Source: Priapulus caudatus
Lineage: Eukaryota > Priapulida > Priapulimorpha > Priapulimorphida > Priapulidae
Assembly: GCF_000485595.1 (NCBI RefSeq)
Contig: NW_014577152.1
Span: 445,833-509,832, forward strand
Direction: 5' to 3'
Length of the DNA stretch: 64,000 bases
Shown here in pieces: positions 12,016 to 25,500 of this stretch (position 1 is the stretch's first letter; every line of letters begins with the position of its first letter). Below the pieces are notes generated by a model that ran no database searches, was not told the DNA's origin, and saw nothing but the letters and a program-made list of their open reading frames with translations. Position numbers and translations under genes: made by a program.

Positions 12016-13091
12016 CTAAAATAAAAACAATGCCATGAACATTAGACAGCGACTATGGGGGGGCCTATTCATATTGTGATTGAGATATGTAGGGTACGTA
12101 GTTGTAGAATTGTACCATCTCTACATAATAATATTTAATCCATGTGGCATGTGCAACATCTCATTCGAGCAGTATCAGATTCATAATCAGGCTGGTGTTT
12201 GGAAATTTATAGGCCCCTACAACCATATTTTCATTTACTCAATACAGTTTTTACCGACTCGCCGGTTCCGAGCCAAGTGCCTGTGGCTGTGCTGTGTTGT
12301 GACTATGACCATAGAGTGTGGTAATTTTAAATATACTAATTAGATATATACGAGATACATACCTCCACACACAGTCACAGACCTGTCAACGACCTAGGAT
12401 TCGCTGCTTGTACGGCACGGCACGTCTTATATATATGCGCCGATGTTTCTTGCCTCTAGCCGATTATTGCATCACCTGCTGAACGATATATCTATCTCGA
12501 ATAATCTATTGCAATATTGAATGCAATCGGTGTTCTGGGTGCAGTGATGTAGGTATACCCGTTAGTCTGTGGCATAGAAATAGTATAGATAACTATTGGT
12601 ATATATATTGGAATATGGTTATCTATACTATTTGTCTATTTCTATGGTCTGTGGTGTACGGTCCACGAGTGTACAGTCCCTGGTGGTGGCTGCAAACAGA
12701 AATTTGCATAAAAATTGACGCCATCTATGGGTTTGTAACATTTTTTATAACGCGGTTCATATAAGTATACCATGCATTAAAATATATGTGCTTTTTGTGA
12801 TATACTGCCGATATGACAGTAATACTCTAAACATTTGTAAACTTGCAGTATTGTATCTGTCATTACATTTAATAATTTGCAAAACTAAAAGTTGTGACAT
12901 GTTAGGCCCAAAGATGGCTGAACTGACGAGCCACCGTCGCCGTGCTCTAGGTCAAAGTTGAAATCTATGCCTATGGCTGCGACCGCAAATAGTGTTTGAA
13001 ATTTAGTAATAGTAGAGCATATTACAAACCAAGATAAAATTCTTTTAGCGACAACGATAAGAACTCTATATCGCAGAAGCTAAGCAACGAT
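12016..13091. promoter_or_regulatory. Head-to-head promoter interval, AARS1 / GTF2F2
   Basis: Two housekeeping genes diverge across about 1.1 kb. On the plus strand AAGATGGC at 12911-12918 matches the YY1-type element common at TATA-less housekeeping promoters, about 180 bp before the GTF2F2 start. A CTTATATATATGC run near 12424 is TATA-like but ambiguous in this AT-rich DNA. A 75 bp hairpin (12572-12647) lies between. The transcription starts are inferred, not seen. Confidence 0.45.
12572..12647. repeat. 75 bp inverted repeat (hairpin)
   Basis: The left arm CATAGAAATAGTATAGATAA is repeated inverted on the right, where the arm carries an extra ACAAATAG. Arms of about 21 bp enclose a short AT loop. 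It could be a tiny foldback element; nothing shows that it is transcribed. Confidence 0.7.
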
Positions 13092-13157
13092 ATGACTACC
13101 CCAGTCATAAACGATCTTGACTGTAGCAACCTGTCAAGGGGCGTATGGCTTGTAAAG
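13092..13157 (+). CDS. GTF2F2: GTF2F2 exon 1
   Basis: Encodes MTTPVINDLDCSNLSRG then VWLVK, which aligns with the N terminus of RAP30. Family continuity (WLVK directly followed by VPKY) puts the exon end at 13157, followed by GCACGT rather than GT. An in-phase GT donor six bases later (GCACGT|GTGCTG) would add Ala-Arg. Confidence 0.85.
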
Positions 13158-16100
13158 GCACGTGTGCTGTTGTGTAGGCCTACTAGTACTAGTACTACTA
13201 CTAGAGACGATAATATCAGGATCGAGCTAATGTAATAGTAATACTAATACTAATAGTAATACTAATAGTAATACTATTGCACGAAGGGTCGTTGTCGTAA
13301 CAGGTAGGCCTACTACAGATATGTACCCGAGGTAGTTTTAGGTTGTTTAGTATTATGTTTATATTTTTATATGAGGTACCGGTATGTTTAGGGTTAGAGT
13401 TAGGGTTAGGGTTAGGATTAGTGTTAGGGTTAGGGTACACTTCTGTAGTACAAGTCTGGTACACTTTGTGTATACATATATGTACCTCGGGTACATATCT
13501 GTAGTACCTGTTACGACAACGACCCCTTGAGCAATACTATTACTAATACCAGGAGCGTATAATGACAAAGGAGTAAGACAACGATTTGGTACTGATTTCA
13601 CTACTTTTTGTCGTACGAGTTCGATGTGAATAAAAATAGAAATGTATACAAACAATGAAACATGAGCTTCTTTTGTTCACTGGTCCTTATTCTATCTTCC
13701 GGTAGTATTACAAACCGCGTAGCTTCCTTCGTTTTGACATAATTCGTACTTTTCGACGACATGGTTTTCACGTTAGTTATCGTCGTGTGGCGAGGCTACA
13801 CTCTAAATTTGCACACACAGCTCTTTAATGAGCCACGGCAGGGATCGCGTCAGGCAGCGCCAGCGGCAACTGTACGCGGGCTAGAGATAACGGTTGCTAT
13901 GCAATTAATGCAAAACACGTGCGAAAAGCTACAATCGGCTGGAGCGTCAGTTTACTCATAACGATTCATACACATCATTCCTCCGCGGGTGAAGTAGTTC
14001 AGATATTTTACCAGCGCAGCGTTTATTTAAAAAAAAAAAGCGGGATTAAACGATAAAAACAAGGCATTCTAACTATAGTTTAAATGTAAAATAGTTTAAT
14101 AGTTTAAACCCCGCATGGTTGCAACGTAACTTAATTTCTAGGCGAATTTTCTGCACTCGACTAGGCTACGGCCAAAAAGCCCTACCGTGGCTCATTGAAG
14201 AGCTGTGTGTGCAAATTTAGAGTGTGGCCTCGCCACACGACGGTAACTAACGTGAAAACCATGTCGTCGAAAAGTACGAATTATGTCAAAACGAAGGAAG
14301 CTACGTGGTTTGTAATACTACCGGAAGACAGAATAAGGACCAGTGAACAAAATAAGTCATGTTTGTATACATTTCTATTTTTATTCACATCGAACTCGTA
14401 CGACAAAAAGTAGTGAAATCAGTACCAAATCGTTGTCTTACTCCTTTGTCATTATATGCTCCTGCTAATACTAATACTAATAGGCCTAGTAATAATGACA
14501 AATTGTGTAAATTGTAATAATGACATTGTCATTTGTCATTATTAGCTCCTGATAGTATGAATGTGACGTTGTCGTTGGTAATGACTAATGTTACGTCGAT
14601 ATAGAATACAGATGTTATGACATTAATATTATTATTAATAATAATAAATCTGGTTCAAGGATAGAGAACATGGGTCCCAATAAAACCAATGTCATTTACA
14701 TCAATATAAATATAATATTATATCAATATAATAGGTTAGGGTTATGGTTAGGGTTATTGTTAGGGTTAGAATTAGGGTTAAATTAGGGTTAGGGTTAGGC
14801 ACATTGGTTTTATTGGGACCCATGTTCTCTATCCTTGGGCCGTTAGGGCCAGGGTTAGAATTAGGGTTAGGGTTAGGCACATTGGTTTTATTGGGACCCA
14901 TGTTCTCTATCCTTGGGCCATAAATCTAGCCCGACTAGGCTAGTTAAGTGTTTTACGTCATAGGAAACTGGCACGCCTCCATACGAAAAACCTTGTCGGT
15001 TTGTGGCTTGAAAACAAACGCTGAGTTTCGTTGATTAAACGCAGTGGCTGGAGGTAGGCCTACGGTAGCCGTCATTCGTTGAAGCCCCTTTTTGGCGTTA
15101 GGGTTAGGTTTAGGGTTAGGGTTAGGGTTCTAGCTCATCTAAACTCTCAAATCGTAAATTTATTTCCCAAGGCGTTATTTCGAAATCTGGCGCCACCGCC
15201 GCTATCTTTGTCTCGTTAAGTATGAAAGCGAATGGACTCCCGTACCCGTAGCCTCGAGACATTAAGATACGGCTACCGTACCCGTAGCCACTGCCTTTAT
15301 TAAAATAAAGCAATACGTATCGTATTACCACTTCACTTCACACTTGACTTCTTACATCATCATGATCACATGATCATAATATACATGTTGCAAGTGAAGT
15401 GTGTTCTCACTAGATCAATAAATTGTGGTTATTGTGCCCTAAAATTTTTAATATTCTGATGTTATTTTAGGGCCCAATAGCCTTCCATAGACAAAACCTG
15501 TGAATTCTGTCGTGCAAAATGCACGACAACCTTTTCACTATTTACGGTCGTGTTACATAGAAAATCAAAGAAATACCTAAAGCCGTCACTTTATTAACAT
15601 CTTACCTACATTACAAAATACTTGTCATGCAGTATTCTCCTCTTTAATCACGTTTATTTTATTAAAACATGACGTAAAAATCACGCAAACTTCGCTACAC
15701 ACAAAACTGCCAATCTTGCATTGAACCGCACAAGGACATTTCTCACCGGCCAATGAAATCATCGCTGTGACACTGTCCGGTGCGGTTCAATGCAAGATTG
15801 GCAGTTTTGTGTGTAGCGAAGTTTGCGTGATTTTTATGTCGTGACGTTTTAATAAAATAAACGTGATTAAAGAAGAGAATACTGTATGACAAGTGTTTTG
15901 TAATGCAGGTAAGATGTTAATAAAGCGACGGCTTTAGGTATTACTTTGATTTTCTATGTAACACGGCCGTAAACAGTGAAAAGGTTGTCGTGCATTTTGC
16001 ACGACAGAATTCACAGGTTTTGTCTATTGGGCTGCTATTGGGCTGCTATTGGGCCCTAAAATAACATCAGAATATAAAAAATTTTAGGGCACAATTTATT

Positions 16101-19100
16101 GGTCTATGTTTTCACGTGACATATGTCATGGCACATTTCCTAACTGGTATTCGCCTCGGTATTCATGTTATAATCTGGGGCTCGTTGTCAGAAACAAAAT
16201 TAGTCTTAACATTAGTCATAACATTAACTTCCACTCGTAACCGTTGACAGAAACATCGCAACGTTACGAGAATGAAAAATCCTTGAAAATATCCTCTTAA
16301 CATTACGAGAGCCGAGACCTTCTCGTAACTTTAATATTAAGTTGAAAATAACACATTTACACTACGAATTACAATTATAGTGATATTATATTTTATAATC
16401 ATGAATAAAATGTGTGTTTTTCTTGAAAAACACGTCAAAATCATTAATTATCTACCGATCATAAAACAAAACAATACATTTACGAATGGCGTATGGCATT
16501 TGTTCTCTTGTTTTAAATATTTGCCACGCTTGCCACGACTATCGCGTCTCGTGTGACAGTGTGAGAATTTGTCTTGTTGTGCAGAATAATCAATAAATTC
16601 ATCACCACATTGTTTTTCATCAAATATTATTTATATGTGGTTAGCCATCATAATATGCATAAATTACTGTGATGTACAATAAATGTGTATGAATTTGAAT
16701 TTTGTGATCGATTCTCATCCAATCAGCAGACTTGTGATGAAGTTCCTGTTATCGTAAGTTTTCTAATAGCTGCGATCACTGGCAGCAAGAACAACGCTCC
16801 ACAACGCTCTGTCAACGCTCCTCTCGTACATTAACATTAGTCGAAACATTAGCATTAACTTTACGATGTTTTTGACAACGGGCCCCAGGCAAATTGGAAA
16901 GATGCTAAGTTTTTAGCTCACCTTGACATCGTCAAGCTGAGCTATTGCCATGGGTCAGAGTCCGTCGTACAAACGTCCGTCCGTCAACATTTCGATACGG
17001 TCAACGATAACTCAGGAACCGTTTGGCCCACATGTTTGAAATTGGGTATAGTTGTTACTGCTATGCTCCCATATTAAACGTCCTATTTTGGAGCACGCCA
17101 GTCGACGGACTTTCGAGCCACGGCAATTTTGTTGGACAAAAATGGGAATTGCCATTAGTCAGTTCAGGTTCAACGGATTTTGCTCATTTTTGGTATGTGA
17201 ATGAATAAGGGCTAGGGGTTTTGATATTAAATTTTTTTTTATGCAAATTAGGTAGGGTTTGGCAATTATATAGCATATTATATAGACACAAACAGTCTGT
17301 GGTGTCACACTCGTCTGGTTCGTTTTACAAGATTTCATTGACAATATCTTTAATGCAAAATTAATATTTCCTCTCCACCCTGCCGATAAAACGTCTATAT
17401 TAGAGTAAAGTTTTACAAAACATGTCGGAACGCAGCATTACCTATTTATTTCAAACGCCATCGCTACAAAGCGGGTATAGCGCCATCTATGGTCACAAAT
17501 TGTGATTCATTTTGGTTTATAAATTATTGCGATATACAGATGGCAATCGTTTCTATAATGTACGTCGATGGTTGCTCAATTAAAACTGACTTCTTCTTAC
17601 TCACTCATTTGTGTCCTTTTTTGTGGTGAGCTACAGTGTCATTGACACTTTCATTGAAAGTTGGCAAGCTCCGTACCGGGGTACTTGCATTACAGCGCAT
17701 GCGCGAGAACTGATGAGAGTGCAAAAAAAATCATGCCGACGTCCAACGATGATGGCTGCCTTGTTCGAATTTCTCCTTCCTAGATATTATCTAGCCACAA
17801 GTTACCTTCTCGCTTTCACTGTGGTGAGATAAGATAGAAATTCTCGCTGTCTGGGTTGCACATGCTTTCAAAACAGAAGCTAATTCGTGACATCTCATAA
17901 AGTCTCTAACATGCCTTAATTCCCACCTGTCTGCTTTAAATGATGCTAAGGCCAAAACAAAATATAGGTGTGGTTACGGTTTCTCGACCGACCCTATTTA
18001 TTCCCAGCGACCCTAAACATTTTATTGTCAATTTTCTTTAAAGTAAAAAAAAAGACACAACGCACATCCTTCGGACATGGTTCGTAAATAAAATATTTCA
18101 AGAAAATAAAATGTTTTCCCTACCTACCTACCCTATGTTTTTCGGCATGTAACGGTAACCACACATATATTTTGTTTTGGCCTAATTCACACTCGCGATG
18201 TATTTTTAGCTCATCTGACGTAGTCAGATGCAGCTTGTAGAATCGCATGATCGTCCGTCCGTCCGGTCGTGCGTGCGTCAACAGTTGGGCACAAATCTTA
18301 ACCGCTCGACGTCGAGCTGGGGGTCAAAGGTCAAAGGTCAGGAGGTGTAAAAGAAGGGGGAACATTCCCTCCTTAACTTGAGGTATAGGGAGGAAATGCA
18401 GAATTGCGGCACAAATCTAAACGGCTCGACCTAGGCTCGTGATAGTCGGTGTATAGCATCATGGTAAGAAAAGCCATCACTGTGCCGAAATTGGAGGTCA
18501 CAGGTCAAAGGTCAATGTGGCACAGGGCAGATTTTAGACATTTTCTGAGGACATAGTCTGAGAGCGATTGAAAAACTTTTTTGTTTCAGGGGTGACCTAG
18601 CATTTTTATGGCTTTATTGAAAGGATCATGAAATGTACTTTCTGCTGACATGCGAAGAGTAAGTGTCGGATAATCTTTTGACCCTCAAGAGGAGGGTTAA
18701 ACATGGATTTGTATACTGTTAGAAAGAATTGGACTGCCGGGTTTGCTAGTAGAATCTATACATGCCTGGACGTATGAGGCTACAATGTCACAGTGAAATT
18801 TCAAAAGCTAAATCTTGCTGAAGAAGGTTTATGCCCCTTAAATCGTATAATTTCTATGGCATTCTGTACTGTCAGTGTGTTACATGTAACTTATGCCACT
18901 GCCAGTGGCCACTGTCAGTGCATGTGGTGGTGATAGTACTGTGTAGTTTTTGCCTGCGTTAATTAGTTAGAGGTGGCAGCTCTCTATTTCAGCCTGTAGG
19001 CTTGCGTAGGTAAATAGATGAGTGCTTACCTATTCTGTCTTGCAAATAGTTGTTGCTACTAGTAACTACGTACGATGGGAGCTTCCATCTTTAATCTTAA

Positions 19101-22100
19101 GACACTTAAACGTATGCGCCATCTCGTGGCAACTTTCATAACGATTCCAACGAACATTCCTTTGAGAAGGTTCCTGATACCATCCCTGTGCCTTCCACTG
19201 TTTCGGCGCGTATGTGAACACATTTGGGACTAACAGGGTTTACTAGAATCCCACCACTCCACCACCAAGTCACCGCAGTAGACGTTAGATGAGCGCTGTC
19301 GCTCTGCGGCACTTGTTGTAATTAACTGAGTGTACCTGTGTAATGGGGCCAGTTGTAAAATGCGTGATTGAATCCAATCAGACGAATCAGACCCATTGAC
19401 GGCCAACACAATCATTCAATGACTCATGGAATCATTTCAGGCGGTGTATACTTTAATATATATTATTAATTTTAACTGATTTTCCTACAGGTTCCGAAAT
19501 ACTTGTCAAACTCTTGGAGTAAAGCCACGGGTAACATGGACGTTGGGAAGTTACGAATAACGAAGTGAGTTCTAAGTGTAGAAATGTTGATGTTAATAAT
19601 ATATGCTATAGATCTAAAAGAAAGAATGAATTTTTTATTTGTGAAAAATTTACACAGAATATGGTTTAAATGAAATAAAGGGAATGTTTCTAGAAATTTG
19701 GAATGAACACCATATAAGGCCAGTATATTAATGTGTAGTTTAAAAAATATTGGTACCACATAATTCAATGTTGTGTTGTTATAACTCTGTATGTTATAAT
19801 ACGGAATCCATAATTCTGTAGTGTGAAATGCATACATTAAAACCATGGAAGATCCAAATATGAAAAAATTTGATTTACATTAGGTTATGTATCTTTATGC
19901 TAAATTATTTTTTATACTGTGTTGCTAGGCATCCAGGAGGTAAAAAACCAGAGATTGTTTTCACACTAAAGGATGAGCTAAACTCGACCAAACCGAATGA
20001 AGCCTGCCCTAAGGAACACAAGTTTGTTGTGTCACCCATAGGTCATCAGAGTTTGACAGTAGTCAGTCATGCACCCATGGGTAGGTTTTGTGTGTAGATA
20101 AAGATTCAAGATATGACATTGTTTGGCTTATCGTTTTGTATTTAAAGTTTTAAGGAACATAAAGAAACATAAGTGTAAAATGACTTACCAGTATGGGTAT
20201 GCATGCATCTGTGTGTTGGGGGGGGGGGGGTACAGGCATTCAGTTAACTTCTAGCTGCTATTGAATCGCAACAAGTAGCAATATTTAATTGAATTAATAT
20301 ATATAAAAAAATATAAATATATATATATATCAAGAGCGTATTTAAGGAGAGCGTACAACGGTGAAATGCTGAAACCATGTTGCAGTATTAGTCGAATTAA
20401 TAAACTTTCCCCATTTTATTTTGACGATTCTTTGCAGTATTATTGATCAGCTGTCCTACCTTGTTAATATAAAACAAACTGCATGTCCCTACGATGCCTC
20501 TACGCTGAGATAATGAGCGGTGAAAATCTGGTACTGGTGGCGATCAGTTTTACTGCGACTGTCTCTCGTTTTGTGGACTGTATGTTGCTTTCGGTCGCCG
20601 CTGTGTAGCGCTGACTCGATACGTTATTACTACAGCGTTGCTACATCCAGCGCAAGGGGCAGGTCATCACCATGGCGATAAATAACAAGACGTTTTTGTG
20701 GAGTAATGGCTGCGTCAATGACTGGAAATGCGAGAAAAGATAGTAGAAGGAAAATAAATTTCATTGTCAATGAATGACGGAAACACGCGAGGTTTCCCAA
20801 AGCTATCGCCAGAACGAGAGACAGTCGCAGCCACTACGTATTTCGAGTCGGTTTTCGGCGAAAATACCAGTTTTTCACCGCTCATTATCTCAGTGTAGAG
20901 GCATCGTAGGGACAAGCGGTTTGTTTTATATTAGCAAGGTAGGACAGCTGATCAATAATACCACAAAGAATCATCAAAATAAAATGGGCAAAGTTTATTA
21001 ATTCGACTAATACTGCAGCATGGTTTCAGCATTTCACCGCTGTACGCTCTCCTTCTTAATACGCTTTTATATATATCAGGTGTAGATAATAGGGAAGGAG
21101 TGTGACTTCAATAAACAAGGGAAATTCGTCATTTACTAGCCTTAGAATTTACTACGCGTAACTCAACCAACTTGAGCTCAAATCGTACACAGTACATTCG
21201 CCTAGCATCGTGCGAAATCATTTCCTCGTATACACCAGCAATCCGGAGATACAGACTAAAACGTACGACACGATTATCCATTCTTTGCCCATCAATTCGA
21301 ACGTTAAACAAAAGGCAGCTACTAACGCACTCTTGCTCAATCGGCGAGGCGGTGTGGCTCGCTGGGAGCTGCATCGACGCAACACTCGGCGAGATAACTT
21401 TTGACCCGGCATACAGCTACATACCGGCATACCGGCATAGTACATACAGCTGGTATGCCCCCCACGCACGCACGCCCACCGCAATCAGCAGCAGCTCCAG
21501 CTCCAATCTCCCAGCGAGCCACACCGCGTCGCCGAGTGAGCAAGAGTGCGTTAGTAGCTGCCTTTTGTTTCAAGTTCGGCGGGCAATACGCACGGATTGA
21601 TGGCCAAAGAATGGATGTATAATCGTGTCGTACGTTTTAGTCTGTATTTGAGCTCAAGTTGGTTGAGTTACGCGTAGTAAATCGTAGATATTCTAAGGCT
21701 AGTAAATGACGAATTTCACTTGTTTATTGAAGTCACTCTCCTTCCCTATTATCTACTCCTGATATATATATATATGTATATATATATATGTTGCTTCAAC
21801 TAATAACATCTTTATTCTCATGACAGATTCTGCTGCTTCGAAGACGTCTCATGGGGAAGCAATTACAGGTAATACAGTTTGACATTTTAAAATATGGTGC
21901 CTAATAGTAATACCAACTGTCCCCCCAGACAGTTGCCTTGCTGCAATAAACCGAGGTCTCTTGTCTGCCATGTATCTCTGTGGAACTCCGCAGCGTGACG
22001 ATAAAATAAAATATCCCAACGATCATTAGATAATATTAAAAACTGTTCAATAATAAATAGCAGACCTGTGAGTAATTTTTGGGAGGGGGATGGGTAATTA

Positions 22101-22492
22101 TCCGTAAGGTGATTGTCCAGGGGGTATTCGTCCATGGGGTGATTGTGGGTAATGTTGTCTTGGGGCAATTGTCAGGGTTTTGCTCCCTATGACAGGATAG
22201 CCAGTCCCATAGTCTAGACATAGATAGTCTCGCATAGATAGTCGCTGCAGCGACACATGCTCCAGGTAGCAGTTGTCTCTCCGACGATCCACGTCGTACA
22301 CCACTACTCTCTTTGCTATGGCGACCCACGCTCCACGTAGCAAACTCCTGGCTCACCGACGACACACACGCTACAACTCTCGTCTTCTCGCTATGGCGAC
22401 CCACGCTCCACGTTGCACGTCCGTCTCTCCGACGACCCCACTTGTCTCTGTCCGGGTGTAGTGGTGGTGGTGGTGGTGGTGGTGGTGGTGGT

Positions 22493-22531
<39 letters not shown>

Positions 22532-25500
22532 AATTGTCTTAGGTGTAATTGTCCGGGGGGGGGGGTAATTTTCCAGGGTGTGATTGTCTGGACAGTGAGA
22601 AATTTTCTGCCTGAGAGGTATCTGTCCAGGGAGTATTTGTCCCAGAACCATAAAATATTACATACACTTAAATTTTTGGTGTGCATTTAATATTTCTAGA
22701 AAATCCTACTAGGTGGCATTAGGGTAATGAAACTGAAATATGTATTTAGTAGAATCTTGGAGTAATCATTCTGTCAGAATGATTATTCCAGGGTAGAATG
22801 TAATTGTCACTGACCAAATTAAGTGGTGTACCATAATCGTTGTCATGAAAATTTTTCGAGAAATAGATTTCGTCTATAGATTATAACAATATTCCACATT
22901 CCATTATCTAAAATTATGAAATTATAGCAAGTTGTTTGTTTCACTCTGTTTACTTTTGTTTCTGATAATGGTTTAATGCATTTTAAGGTGTTGTGCATTG
23001 AAAAAAATCATGCAAGATTACGAAAATTAATTAAAAAAATGAATGGAACTGTGAAAATGAATATTATCTTGAGGTTCTGTAAGTTGTGTTTTCGGAAGAC
23101 TTATGGGAAGTTATTTGTTAATTCCTTTCTTCAGTACAGACTTTTGGTTAGAAACTTGAGCTGTTAACATCATCATGGTATACACGAGATTGCATAAACC
23201 CATTTGATAAGATTATACAAAAAGTACAATTAAGTTAAGTAATTAGGAAATAAGCTTTGTTTTTCTCAATTATCTCTACTGCATTTTTGTTTCGTAAGTT
23301 TTGTAGTTTATATAATTTATCCACTTAAGCGAGCTTTTTAAAATGCAAACGTACATCTGCATCTAGCGACAGCAGAACTCGGCTTGCTTGCATACTGTTT
23401 TGGTCGCTGTTCGGTTTTAATCCACTGAAAATAATTATCTACTGAATATGATACATAATTCTATTTGCGTTAGCAACATTACTCTTGTGCTGTCAATATT
23501 TTATAGGAAGGTTCTTATATTTCCAGCATTAACAGTTTCATTATACTGTGTTTCGCAAGCGTGTGATTAAACGTCCTTCGGGGGCCTGTGGATGCCTGGT
23601 AAACTATCTGAAGTAATAATCTATAGATACAGGCCAGGTTAACCAGGTATCATGGAGATATTCTGAATAATATCGCAGATGCATCATGTATTTGCAGGTG
23701 TGCTGTGAATATAATTGTAAGTGCACATTTGCTGTTTTCCCCTATAGATAGCCAAGACTCATAGCACAAACATATGTTTCATCTGCTAGTTGATGATTAT
23801 ACTGTTTAGTATGAGTATAAGGCTTTGGTCTATATATACAGTTTGGTAATTGTCATGCACCTCTCAGCCCATGCTTATTACCTTCGTCTTTGCGCTGTAG
23901 CATATGACTGAGTAAACATGCACTATACTTTTGCTCTAGAAAAAATGCAAGTTGAAGGCAAGGTGAAGCAGAGAGCTGAATGCCGCCCACATGCGGATGC
24001 AAACTACATGAAGCTGAAGAGGTACAAGTGGAAGCCATAGAAATATTCATGTATTCAGTCATCAATATCCGGGTGTATCCAATAAAGGCTCAGTATGGGA
24101 AATGTTATGGATATCTGGATAATTGTTAATGTGACAAAAATGTTAAATAGCATATTAGATGGGTTTTTCGTTTTTTAATGTTTGTCTTTTAGTAAAATGA
24201 TCGTAATTTAGCATATTAGATGGGTTTTTCACAGCAGTCTTTTGTTTTGCTGTTGGTTCAGTCTACTTAATGCTATTTATATGTTAAATTATATTATGCA
24301 TGATTTTCTGGATGTTTATTAACTTCAGGATACAGTTTGTGGAGGCATCTAAGCCAACCAGGGTCGTTCAACAGCTGCAAGGAGTAGTGCAGACATATAA
24401 GCCAGTGTCAAACCATGAGAATAATGTAAGTGTACAGCTTAGTTAATGGTCGCGTTGCTAACTGCTATAGCATGCGGGTGATGTCCCTATTTTCTATAAG
24501 GAATGGGTATATATATAATAAACAACATTTGGCTGAGGGCAACTGAGGCTTAATTTGTGGACTGAGAATCCTCCGTTGCCTGCGACCGAGGGTGCAGGGT
24601 AACATTGATTTTGTCAGCTTACAAATCTCTATGCTGCCCGAGCAACCAGGCAATAATTGCACTGTTCGAAATATAACTGGGAGTGGATCATGCTAGAAGA
24701 GTGTGACTTTGGCATGCCATAAGAGAACAAGGGGCATTTTGTATTTACTAGTTCTTCTCTACCTATGGATTATTATGCATTACTTAATAAACATGAACTT
24801 AGACGTTACCTTAAGCATCAGCCAGGGGCCTGTTGTCAGAAACTTCATAAAGTTACGATTAATTTTAAGTCTAATGCTAATGTTAAGGTTAATTTTAATA
24901 GCGTTGCCAGAAACCAACTTAAACTAAACTTACTTAAGTGAAAACTTACGATAACATGAACTTCATAATTTCATGTCACAAGGCTGCTGATTGGATGAGA
25001 ATCGATCACAAAATTCAAATTCATACACATTTATTGTACATCACAGTAATTTATGCATATTATGATGGCTAACCACATATAAATAATATTTGATGAAAAA
25101 TTACGTGGTCATGAAATTATTCTGCACAACAAGACAAATTCTCACACTGTAACGCGAGACGCGAGAATCGTGGCAAGCGTTGCAAACCTTTAAAACAAGA
25201 GAACAAATGCCATACGTCATTTGTAAATGTATTGTTTTGTTTTATTAGCGGTAGATAATTAATGATTTTGATGTGTTTTTTAAGAAAAACACATTTTATT
25301 CATTATTATAAAATATAATATCACTATAATTGTAATTCGTAGTGTAAATGTGTTATTTTCAACTTAATATTAAAGTTAAGGGAGGGTCTAGGATATCTTA
25401 AGTTAAGAGAAAAGTTACGAGCATTTTTAATTCTCTTAACTTTACGAAGTTTCTGGCAACGCTTTAAGAGAAAAAGTTAATGTTAAGGTTAATGTTAAGA

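Larger units (their letters stand above)
13215..14553. mobile_element. Composite foldback element, ATCAGGA...AGCTCCTGAT ends
   Basis: The outer ends are inverted (ATCAGGATCGAGCTAAT at left; the right end complements ATCAGGAGCTAATAATG). Long inner arms of about 310 bp (about 13533-13845 and 14172-14490) are near-perfect inverted copies around a 0.33 kb spacer. The left arm is split by a second hairpin (13267-13545) whose loop carries TTAGGG-type repeats. No transposase is visible. It lies in GTF2F2 intron 1. Confidence 0.75.

Noticed and set aside
13386-15129. A chromosome end
   Set aside because: TTAGGG tracts are short and interstitial, with GTF2F2 continuing on both sides.
18330-18510. GGTCAAAGGTCA nuclear-receptor response elements
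   Set aside because: The phrases are part of a dispersed repeat in an intron; no independent evidence of function.
22036-22690. Frames with polyproline or polyglycine
   Set aside because: Created by the GGT and G38 tracts; no splice context or conserved flanks.
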